The notes below the pieces were generated by a model. The model was not told the origin of the DNA, did no database searches, and saw only the letters and a program-made list of their open reading frames with translations. From the NCBI GenBank assembly GCA_933207985.1, contig OW240916.1, positions 292,415,555 to 292,479,554 of the forward strand: a stretch of 64,000 bases of DNA, read 5' to 3'. A program made the position numbers and the translations under genes. Shown one piece after another: positions 1-11,100 of this stretch. Numbering within the stretch: position 1 is the stretch's first letter; the number at the start of each line of letters is the position of its first letter. The DNA is from Pelobates cultripes (taxonomy: Eukaryota > Chordata > Amphibia > Anura > Pelobatidae).

Positions 1-69
1 TTTTTTTTTTTTGGGGGGGTGCCAAGCACAGGATCCGCCCCGGGTGCCAAATGCTCTAGGTACGCCCCT
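1..69. repeat. Fragment of a dispersed repeat at the window edge
   Basis: Poly(T)/poly(G) run followed by GC-rich sequence with GGGTGCCAAATGCTC and TACGCCCCTG. It joins abruptly to the MITE that begins at about 70. The TACGCC end resembles the right end of the hAT-like element at 58225-59805, so this is probably an end of an older hAT-type repeat. The rest lies outside the window. Confidence 0.3.
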
Positions 70-665
70 GCTATAGGGTCAGCAACACAGACATGTATTC
101 CTGACCCTATAGTGTTAAAACCACATCTGGCCCCCCTGGTCCCCTCATGCCTCCATAAATATAGCAAAATCTTACGGTATTGAAGCCTGAAGCTGTAGCT
201 CTGCATGCAGTTTGCCTCAAAAAAAACAAAAAACAAGCAGTCTGCTGACATCACCAGAAGTGGTGTCCTGATCCAATCACAATGCTGCCCCATAGGATTG
301 GCTGAGACTGACAAGGAGGCAGACCAGGGGCAGAGCCAGCATGATTCAAACACAGCCCTGGCCAATCAGCATCTCCTCCTAGAGCTGAATTGAATCAATG
401 AATCTCTATGAGGAAAGTTTAGTGTCTGCATGCAGAAGGAGGATACACTGAATGTTTGGATGCATTTTAGGCAGCCATGACCCAGGAAGGATCTCTAACA
501 GCCATCTGAGGAGTGGCCAGTGAAGTTATCACTAGGCTGTAATGTAAACACTGCATTTTCTCTGAAAAGACAGAGTTTACAGCAAAAAGCCTGAAGGTAA
601 CGATTCTACTCACCAGAACAAATACAATAAGCTGTAGTTGTTCTGGTGACTATAGTGTCCCTTTA
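70..665. mobile_element. T2/Kolobok-like MITE, left end lost
   Basis: The left end starts at CTATAGGGTCAG, without the usual TTAAAGG terminus, and contains the palindromic block with ACATGTATTCCTGACC. The right end is TTCTGGTGACTATAGTGTCC followed by CTTTA. The same ends bound the complete copies at 36126-36598 and 55150-55709. T2-type MITEs with TTAAAGG ends are described in Xenopus (established knowledge). This copy is non-coding, and short ORFs inside it are chance. Confidence 0.7.
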
Positions 666-1455
666 TTTACTGTTCCACTGTGGAGCATTCAATGGGGAAA
701 GTCCTTGTAAGGACTAGAGCTCCCAGGACTGAGTGTCGTCCAGTGTATAAGCAACTATTTTCAGGGAGACTGGAGCAGGGTACGTCCATTCACAATAACC
801 TATGCAATGGGCACAAGGAGTTATGTTGTTTAGAGTGTCTCTTAAATAAAAGGGTTTCTAATAAAAGAGAATAAACAAACACTTAGGCTACAGGAAATGA
901 GTGCTCTGCCAATCATACCATCTGCACCTTTATTCCATAAACCTATTTTGGAGAATGAGGGGTTAAATAGGGTGTGTCCATCTCCTCTCTAAAAACTTCA
1001 CATTAACTCTGTGAGTGCTGGAGCTGTATGGAGTGCATTTAAAAACCAACACATTGCACTAGCATTTATATAAATATACACAACAAACATTTTTTAAATT
1101 AAAATATTTTACATCATAAAATGGCATCCAGGAGTTTCATTAAGGTTCATAAATAAGAATACAGTGAGCTAAATCTCCAGCAGACAGGATGGATTCACAT
1201 TAACTCCTTCAGTGCCCCATGGGCAGCAAAACTGACTCAAATTTACGTGCCATCTGGTAATGGTTGTGAATAAGGCAATATCCTGGCGAGTGTCAGGTGC
1301 CTTGACCTAGCTCCCCCATGTTACCTTTCCAGAGGGTCTGCTGCCTGGAGAGAATAGGTCCCACCTCAGCTCCAGTTTCCAGCTATTCACAAACACATGG
1401 TACATCCTCCTCCCCTTTAATCTTGTCCAATTAATCCAGCAGTTCTGGATTTACA
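666..1455 (+). promoter_or_regulatory. 5' flank and probable 5' UTR of the hwa-like gene
   Basis: No coding sequence recognised. An in-frame TAA at 1432-1434 lies just before the ATG at 1456, so the ORF does not extend upstream in this exon. I see no convincing TATA box or CpG island, so the transcription start cannot be placed. Part of the segment may be UTR, and a further non-coding exon upstream cannot be excluded. Confidence 0.35.
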
Positions 1456-2133
1456 ATGGGAACTTTGGTTCCTTCTAATCTTTCCTCAGTAGAGGGAACA
1501 TTTGTTACTCCTGAAGCAGAAGACAAGTTGCTCCTTCACCCGCCTCTTGCGCTCCTTATTTTTATTATAATTCCTTGTGTAATTCTGCTCTTTTGCCTAA
1601 ATTGCTTCCTGCTTATACACCGCTTACCAGTTTTCTCTGCAAATGCCAAAGCAAAGCGGAGGGGTGTCCCAAAACCCAAGCATCCCCGTTATAGGGTTAA
1701 TCAGAATGGGCATTACCGTTTGGCATCGAGACATATGGCCCCCTCCAGTATGTCCCTCGGGGACAGACATCGTGTATCAGACACCATTAGTAAAGGATTA
1801 GAGGCTACAATGGCAGTAGTGGGAGGTTGTCCAGAGTCTATAGATGAACCACAAACCCTAAATGGCTGCCACAAGCGGTTTAGTCAATGTACGTCTTGCT
1901 CTCGGCCCACAGCCTGCATAATGCCCACGTCCACACCCTGTTGTTCGTGCTCCCGGAGATTATGGACCTCAAACTGCAGCATAAAACCTCAGGAGAAGCT
2001 TCTGTGCTTGAGCCACCAGGTGGAGGATGACATGGGAAGAGAATGGTTCCAATATGCAAGATCTTTCTGTGAAAATGACACCCGACATGATGCAGTGCCG
2101 CCTAACAGCCCAGAAGCTGCAACCGTCCAAGCG
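1456..2133 (+). CDS. hwa: hwa-like exon 1 (residues 1-226)
   Basis: Holds the ATG, the single membrane segment and most of the cytoplasmic tail, and ends right after PPNSPEAATVQA. The donor is GCG|gtgagtg with the g at 2134, phase 0. Reading on past 2133 gives only 23 more residues before a stop inside the intron, so the longer unspliced ORF is not the preferred product. Confidence 0.8.
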
Positions 2134-5100
2134 GTGAGTGCATTTTGTCTGTCTCATTATAATTGGTGCTGCCCTATGAGATGCTTCTTTCACAAGGTCG
2201 TGTGACCGGTGTCACCTGTAACGTCAATATGTATGAAACAAAAGTTAGATAACTCTTAAAAGAAATTTAATGACCAGTGGCTGTCTTGAGGATACATACT
2301 TGCCAACTGTCCTGAGTTTGCCGGGACAGTCCCAGTTTCATTGCGATTTCTAGTCACCCGTAATGCAGTGCATGAACATATTACTAAATGGGCTCCTGCT
2401 GCACTAGGCTTTCTGGGGCATGATCCACCCTGCAGATCTGTCTGTCATCCTGGTGCGCCTGTGAGCTCTGATGATAGGTCGTTTTCGTGGCTGGAAGTCT
2501 CACCAGTGATATGAATTGCATTATTAATGTGTTAGGAATTCAAACCTGTACACTGAACGCTATAATGCCCCTTTCATTAGTTAGATTTAGTTGTGCTGCT
2601 GGAAGGTACGCATACCTCCCATATGTCCCTATTTAGGAGGGACAGTCCCTGTTTTGGGCCCAAATCCCTCTGTCTATCCCAAAGTACCTCTCTTGTAGGA
2701 CCTCCATATTGTTGGTGTATGTATAACAGAGATCCACAGCTATAATACTCCCAGTAATGTGTTCTTAAACTACAACAGATGTGTTTAAAAATCTGTTTTG
2801 GTGAATAAGATACATTGTTCTTGTTCTAAATTACATTTTAGCTGGATAAATTATTTTATAAATCACCTAAAATTTCTGACCACACCCCAACTCTCACCCC
2901 TAAAATGAGTGTCCTTTGTCCATTGGAAATGTTGGGAGGTATAATGTATGTAATGTTAACATTACATTTACTACTTAATTTATCTCTATGATAAATGCTA
3001 TATTTAATGTTTGTGGGCAATTTCAGTTAAATTAACCCTGCCACGAGTGGGAGCTAGTGACTTGAAATTTATTTATGATCATACAGCTACTCTTTGAAAC
3101 CATGCCAATATAGTGTCACACCTTCTACGTGCCCCTATCCTGACGTGGCAGTCCCCTCTTTTGTAGGACCCTAAATCATTTTTATTTTTTTTTGTGCTTG
3201 AATGTATGGCAGAGTTTTGCAAAAGTAAAAAGTACAGCGATATAACTTGTGTTTTAGTAATGTTTTTATTTATGTTTATGTTTTTATCAGGGGTTTTTAT
3301 TAAACTGATTTTCAAATATCCATAACAACTCTCATTCAAAACTAAAATGTCCTGGGACAGTAGCTGTCTTGGTTGCTGCAGGTGGTTGTCCCTAGCAGTG
3401 AGGGGGGAAAAAAGTGAAATTGTCACCTTTCTAGAGTGCGGAGTTCATACAGGGTGACAGTGCTTGGTTAGCACAGGGTGCTCTGGTAGCTATGTGCGGA
3501 GTTCATACAGGGTGACAGTGCTTGGTTAGCACAGGGTGGTCCTGTAGCTATGTGCGGAGTTCATACAGGGTGACAGTGCTGGGTTAGCACAGGGTGCTCT
3601 GGTAGCTATGGGTGGAGTTCATACAGGGTGACAGTGCTGGGTTAGCACAGGGTGCTCTGGTAGCTATGTGCGGAGTTCATACAGGGTGACAGTGCTGGGT
3701 TAGCACAGGGTGGTCTGGTAGCTATGTGTGGAGTTCTACAGGGTGACAGTGCTGGAGTTAGCACAGGGGTGGTCTGGTAGCTATGTAATGCGAAGTTCAT
3801 ACAGGGTGACAGTGCTGGAGTTAGCACAGGGTGGGCTGGTAGCCCCAACCAGGTGCTTGAGGAGTTCATGTACAGAGGTGACAGTGCTGGGTTAGCACAG
3901 GGTGCTCTGAGCTATGGGTGGAGTTCATACAGGTGGCAGTGCTGAGTTGAGTACAGGGTGGGCTGGTAGCAGCTATGTCTTGGAGTTCATACAGGGTGAC
4001 AGTGCTGAGTTGCTGGGGTGGTCTAGGTAGCTATGTGCGGAGTTCATACAGGGTGACAGTGTTGGGTTAGCACAGGGTGCTCTGGTAGCTATGGGTGCAG
4101 AGTTCATACAGGGTGACAGTGCTGGGTTAGTACAGGGTGCTCTGGTAGCTATGTGCGGAGTTCATACAGGGTGACAGTGCTGGGTTAGCACAGGGTGCTC
4201 TGGTAGCTATGTGCGGAGTTCATACAGGGTGACAGTGCTTGGTTAGCACAGGGTGCTCTGGTAGCTATGTGTGGAGTTCATACATGGTGACAGTGCTGGG
4301 TTAGTACAGGGTGCTCTGGTAGCTGTGCGGAGTTCATACAGGGTGACAGTGCTGGGTTAGCACAGGGTGGTCTGGTAGCTATGTGCGGAGTTCATACAGG
4401 GTGACAGTGCTGGGTTAGCACAGGGTGCTCTGGTAGCTATGTGTGGAGGACCTTGGCTGTGTCAGTGCGGAGTTCATACAGGGTGACAGTGCTTGGTTAG
4501 CACAGGGTGCTCTGGTAGCTATGTGCGGAGTTCATACAGGGTGACAGTGCTGGGTTAGTACAGGGTGCTCTGGTAGCTATGGGTGCAGAGTTCATACAGG
4601 GTGACAGTGCTGGGTTAGCACAGGGTGGGCTGGTAGCAATGGGTGGAGTTCATACAGGGTGACAGTGCTGGGTTAGCACAGGGTGGTCTGGTAGCTATGT
4701 GCGGAGTTCATACAGGGTGACAGTGCTGGGTTAGCACAGGGTGCTCTGGTAGCTATGTGTGGAGGACCTTGGCTGTGTCAGTGCGGAGTTCATACAGGGT
4801 GACAGTGCTGAGTTAGCACAGGGTGCTCTGGTAGCTATGTGCGGAGTTCATACAGGGTGACAGTGCTGGGTTAGCACAGGGTGCTCTGGTAGCTATGTGC
4901 GGAGTTCATACAGGGTGACAGTGCTTGGTTAGCACAGGGTGGTCTGGTAGCTATGTGTGGAGTTCATACAGGGTGACAGTGCTTGGTTAGCACAGGGTGC
5001 TCTGGTAGCTGTGCGGAGTTCATACAGGGTGACAGTGCTGGGTTAGCACAGGGTGGTCTGGTAGCTATGTGTGGAGTTCATACAGGGTGACAGTGCTGGG

Positions 5101-8100
5101 TTAGCACAGGGTGCTCTGGTAGCTATGTGTGGAGTTCATACAGGGTGACAGTGCTTGGTTAGCACAGGGTGGTCTGGTAGCTATGTGTGGAGTTCATACA
5201 GGGTGACAGTGCTGGGTTAGTACAGGGTGGGCTGGTAGCAATGGGTGGAGTTCATACATGGTAACAGTGCTGGGTTAGCACAGGGTGCTCTGGTAGCTAT
5301 GTGCGGAGTTCATACAGGGTGACAGTGCTGGGTTAGTACAGGGTGGGCTGGTAGCTATGTGCGAAGTTCATACAGGGTGACAGTACTGGGTTAGCACAGG
5401 GTGCTCTGGTAGCTATGTGCAGAGTTCATACAGGGTGACAGTGCTGGGTTAGTACAGGGTGGGCTGGTAGCTATGTGCGGAGTTCATACAGGGTGACAGT
5501 GCTGGGTTAGTACAGGGTGCTCTGGTAGCTATGTGTGGAGTTCATACAGGGTGACAGTGCTGGGTTAGCACAGGGTGCTCTGGTAGCTATGTGCAGAGTT
5601 CATACAGGGTGACAGTGCTGGGTTAGTACAGGGTGGTCTGGTAGCTATGTGCGGAGTTCATACAGGGTGACAGTGCTGGGTTAGCACAGGGTGCTCTGGT
5701 AGCTATGTGCGGACTTCATACAGGGTGACAGTGCTGGGTTAGCACAGGGTGCTCTGGTAGCTATGTGCGGAGTTCATACAGGGTGACAGTGCTGGGTTAG
5801 CACAGGGTGCTCTGGTAGCTATGTGTGGAGTTCATACAGGGTGACAGTACTGGGTTAGCACAGAGTGCTCTGGTAGCTATGTGTGGAGGACCTTGGCTGT
5901 GTCAGTGCGGAGTTCATACAGGGTGACAGTGCTTGGTTAGCACAGGGTGCTCTGGTAGCTATGTGCGGAGTTCATACAGGGTGACAGTGCTGGGTTAGCA
6001 CAGGGTGCTCTGGTAGCTATGTGCGGAGTTCATACAGGGTGACAGTACTGGGTTAGCACAGGGTGCTCTGGTAGCTATGTGCGGAGTTCATACAGGGTGA
6101 CAGTGCTGGGTTAGCACAGGGTGCTCTGGTAGCTATGGGTGGAGTTCATACAGGGTGACAGTGCTGGGTTAGCACAGGGTGCTCTGGTAGCTATGTGCGG
6201 AGTTCATACAGGGTGACAGTACTGGGTTAGTACAGGGTGGTCTGGTAGCAATGGGTGCAGAGTTCATACAGGGTGACAGTGCTGGGTTAGTACAGGGTGC
6301 TCTGGTAGCTATGTGTGGAGTTCATACAGGGTGACAGTACTGGGTTAGCACAGGGTGCTCTGGTAGCTATGTGCGGAGTTCATACAGGAGTGACAGTGCT
6401 GGAGTTGCTAGGGTGCTCTGTGGCCCAGCTATGTGCGGAGTTCATACAGGGTGACAGTGCTGGAGTGCTGGGTTAGTACAGGGTGCTGTGGTAGCTGTGC
6501 GGAGTTCATACAGGGTGACAGTGCTGGGTTAGCACAGGGTGGTCTGGTAGCTATGTGCGGAGTTCATACAGGGTGACAGTGCTGGGTTAGCACAGGGTGC
6601 TCTGGTAGCTATGTGTGGAGGACCTTGGCTGTGTCAGTGCGGAGTTCATACAGGGTGACAGTGCTGAGTTAGCACAGGGTGCTCTGGTAGCTATGTGCGG
6701 AGTTCATACAGGGTGACAGTGCTGGGTTAGCACAGGGTGCTCTGGTAGCTATGTGCGGAGTTCATACAGGGTGACAGTGCTTGGTTAGCACAGGGTGGTC
6801 TGGTAGCTATGTGTGGAGTTCATACAGGGTGACAGTGCTTGGTTAGCACAGGGTGCTCTGGTAGCTGTGCGGAGTTCATACAGGGTGACAGTGCTGGGTT
6901 AGCACAGGGTGGTCTGGTAGCTATGTGTGGAGTTCATACAGGGTGACAGTGCTGGGTTAGCACAGGGTGCTCTGGTAGCTATGTGTGGAGTTCATACAGG
7001 GTGACAGTGCTTGGTTAGCACAGGGTGGTCTGGTAGCTATGTGTGGAGTTCATACAGGGTGACAGTGCTGGGTTAGTACAGGGTGGGCTGGTAGCAATGG
7101 GTGGAGTTCATACATGGTAACAGTGCTGGGTTAGCACAGGGTGCTCTGGTAGCTATGTGCGGAGTTCATACAGGGTGACAGTGCTGGGTTAGCACAGGGT
7201 GCTCTGGTAGCTGGGCGTGGGTGCAGAGTTCATACAGGGTGACAGTGCTGGGTTAGTACAGGGTGCCTTGCAGCTGGTGTGCTGAGTTCATACAGGGTGA
7301 CAGTACTGGTTGGGGCACAGGGTGCTCTGGTGGCTATGTGCGGAGTTCATAGGGTGATGGTGTGCTGGGTTAGCATACAGGGTGGTCTGGTAGCTGCGCG
7401 GAGTTCATACAGGGTGACAGTGTGCTGGGTTAGCACAGAGTGGGCTGGTAGCTATGGAGTTCATGCCAGGGGTGACAGTGCTGGGTTAGCACAGGGTGCT
7501 CTGGTAGCTATGTGCGGAGTTCATACAGGGTGACAGTGCTGGGTTAGCACAGGGTGCTCTGGTAGCTATGGGTGGAGTTCATACAGGGTGACAGTGCTGG
7601 GTTAGTACAGGGTGCTCTGGTAGCTATGTGCGGAGTTCATACAGGGTGACAGTACTGGGTTAGCACAGGGTGCTCTGGTAGCTATGTGCGGAGTTCATAC
7701 AGGGTGACAGTGCTGGGTTAGCACAGGGTGCTCTGGTAGCTAAAAGCGGAGTTCACACAGGGTGACAGTGTTGGGTTAGCACAGGGTGCTGGTGGTAGCT
7801 GGCGTGGGTGCAGAGTTCATACAGGGTGACAGTGCTGGGTTAGCACAGGGTGCTCTGGTAGCTATGTGCGGAGTTCATACAGGGTGACAGTGCTGGGTTA
7901 GCACAGGGTGCTCTGGTAGCTATGTGTGGAGGACCTTGGCTGTGTCAGTGCAGAGTTCATACAGGGTGACAGTGCTGGGTTAGTACAGGGTGCTCTGGTA
8001 GCTATGTGCGGAGTTCATACAGGGTGACAGTGTTGGGTTAGCACAGGGTGCTCTGGTAGCTATGGGTGCAGAGTTCATACAGGGTGACAGTGCTGGGTTA

Positions 8101-11100
8101 GCACAGGGTGCTCTGGTAGCTATGTGCGGAGTTCATACAGGGTGACAGTGCTGGGTTAGCACAGGGTGCTCTGGTAGCTATGTGTGGAGGACCTTGGCTG
8201 TGTCAGTGCAGAGTTCATACAGGGTGACAGTGCTGGGTTAGCACAGGGTGGTCCGGTAGCAATGGGTGGAGTTCATACAGGGTGACAGTGCTGGGTTAGT
8301 ACAGGGTGCTCTGGTAGCTATGGGTGCGGAGTTCATACAGGGTGACAGTGCGGAGTTCATACAGGGTGCTCTGGTAGCTATGTGCGGAGTTCATACAGGG
8401 TGACAGTGCTGGGTTAGCACAGGGTGGGCTGGTAGCTATGTGCGGAGTTCATACAGGGTGACAGTGCTGGGTTAGTACAGGGTGGGCTGGTAGCAATGGG
8501 TGGAGTTCATACAGGGTGACAGTGCTGGGTTAGCACAGGGTGCTCTGGTAGCAATGTGTGGAGTTCATACAGGGTGACAGTGCTGGGTTAGCACAGGGTG
8601 CTCTGGTAGCTATGTGCGGAGTTCATACAGGGTGACAGTGCTGGGTTAGCACAGGGTGCTCTGGTAGCTATGTGCGGAGTTCATACAGGTGACAGTGCTG
8701 GGTTAGCACAGGGTGCTCTGGTAGCTATGTGCAGAGTTCATACAGGGTGACAGTGCTGGGTTAGTACAGGGTGGGCTGGTAGCTATGTGCGAAGTTCATA
8801 CAGGGTGACAGTACTGGGTTAGCACAGGGTGCCCTGGTAGCTATGCAAGTGAGTTCATACAGGGTGACAGTGCTGGGGTTAGCACAGGGTGGGCTGGTAG
8901 CTATGTGCGGAGTTCATACAGGGTGACAGTGCTGGGTTAGTACAGGGTGCTCTGGTAGCTATGTGCGGAGTTCATACAGGGTGACAGTGCTGGGTTAGTA
9001 CAGGGTGGTCTGGTAGCTATGTGCAGAGTTCATACAGGGTGACAGTGCTGGGTTAGCACAGGGTGCTCTGGTAGCTATGTGCGGAATTCATACAGGGTGA
9101 CAGTGCTGGGTTAGCACAGGGTGGGCTGGTAGCTATGTGCGGAGTTCATACAGGGTGACAGTGCTGGGTTAGTACAGGGTGCTCTGGTAGCTATGTGCGG
9201 AGTTCATACAGGGTGACAGTGCTGGGTTAGCACAGGGTGCTCTTGTAGCTATGTGCGGAGTTCATACAGGGTGACAGTGCTGGGTTAGCACAGGGTGGGC
9301 TGGTAGCTATGTGCGGAGTTCATACAGGGTGACAGTACTGGGTTAGTACAGGGTGGGCTGGTAGCAATGGGTGGAGTTCATACAGGGTGACAGTGCTGGG
9401 TTAGCACAGGGTGCTCTGGTAGCCAAGTGCGCTGGGGAGTTCATACAGGGTGACAGTGCTGGGTTAGTACAGGGTGGTCTGCATGTGCGAGTTCATACAG
9501 GGTGACAGTGCTGGGTTAGCACAGGGTGGTCTGGTAGCTATGTGCGGAGTTCATACAGGGTGACAGTGCTGGGTTAGCACAGGGTGCTCTGGTAGCAATG
9601 GGTGGAGTTTATACAGGGTGACAGTGCTGGGTTAGTACAGGGTGGTCTGGTAGCTATGTGCGGAGTTCATACAGGGTGACAGTGCTGGGTTAGCACAGGG
9701 TGGGCTGGTAGCTATGTGCGGAGTTCATACAGGGTGACAGTGTTGGGTTAGTACAGGGTGGGCTGGTAGCTGTGTGCGGAGTTCATACAGGGTGACAGTG
9801 CTGGGTTAGCACAGGGTGGGCTGGTAGCTATGTGCGGAGTTCATACAGGGTGACAGTACTGGGTTAGCACAGGGTGCTCTGGTAGCTATGTGCGGAGTTC
9901 ATACAGGGTGACAGTGCTGGGTTAGCACAGGGTGCTCTGGTAGCTATGTGCGGAGTTCATACAGGGTGACAGTGCTTGGTTAGCACAGGGTGCTCTGGTA
10001 GCTATGTGTGGAGTTCATACATGGTGACAGTGCTGGGTTAGTACAGGGTGCTCTGGTAGCTGTGCGGAGTTCATACAGGGTGACAGTGCTGGGTTAGCAC
10101 AGGGTGCTCTGGTAGCTATGTGCGGAGTTCATACAGGGTGACAGTGCTGGGTTAGCACAGGGTGCTCTGGTAGCTATGTGTGGAGTTCATACATGGGTGA
10201 CAGTGCTGGGTTAGCACAGGGTGCTCTGGTAGCTATGTGCGGAGTTCATACAGGGTGACAGTGCTGGGTTAGCACAGGGTGCTCTGGTAGCTATGTGCGG
10301 AGTTCATACAGGGTGACAGTGCTGGGTTAGCACAGGGTGCTCTGGTAGCTATGGGTGGAGTTCATACAGGGTGACAGTGCTGGGTTAGTACAGGGTGCTC
10401 TGGTAGCTATGTGCGGAGTTCATACAGGGTGACAGTGCTGGGTTAGCACAGGGTGCTCTGGTAGCTATGTGCGGAGTTCATACAGGGTGACAGTACTGGG
10501 TTAGTACAGGGTGGTCTGGTAGCAATGGGTGGAGTTCATACAGGGTGACAGTGCTGGGTTAGCACAGGGTGCTCTGGTAGCTATGTGCGGAGTTCATACA
10601 GGGTGACAGTGCTGGGTTAGCACAGGGTGGGCTGGTAGCAATGGGTGCAGAGTTCATACAGGGTGACAGTGCTGGGTTAGTACAGGGTGGTCTGGTAGCA
10701 ATGGGTGCAGAGTTCATACAGGGTGACAGTGCTGGGTTAGCACAGGGTGCTCTGGTAGCTATGGGTGCAGAGTTCATACAGGGTGACAGTGCTGGGTTAG
10801 CACAGGGTGCTCTGGTAGCTATGTGCGGAGTTCATACAGGGTGACAGTACTGGGTTAGTACAGGGTGGGCTGGTAGCAATGGGTGGAGTTCATACAGGGT
10901 GACAGTGCTGGGTTAGTACAGGGTGGGCTGGTAGCAATGGGTGGAGTTCATACAGGGTGACAGTGCTGGGTTAGTACAGGGTGCTCTGGTAGCTATGTGC
11001 GGAGTTCATACAGGGTGACAGTACTGGGTTAGCACAGGGTGCTCTGGTAGCTATGTGCGGAGTTCATACAGGGTGACAGTGCTGGGTTAGCACAGGGTGC

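Noticed and set aside
1456..2205. Intronless 249-residue reading of hwa exon 1
   Set aside because: The GCG|gtgagt donor and the in-phase downstream exons explain the sequence better; the extra 23 residues have no features. A retained-intron form cannot be excluded.
3642..3869. Repetitive minus-strand ORFs in the satellite (also 10559-10777 and plus-strand 10641-10844)
   Set aside because: They follow the 58-bp periodicity, change frame with each indel and have no start context. Artefacts of the tandem array.
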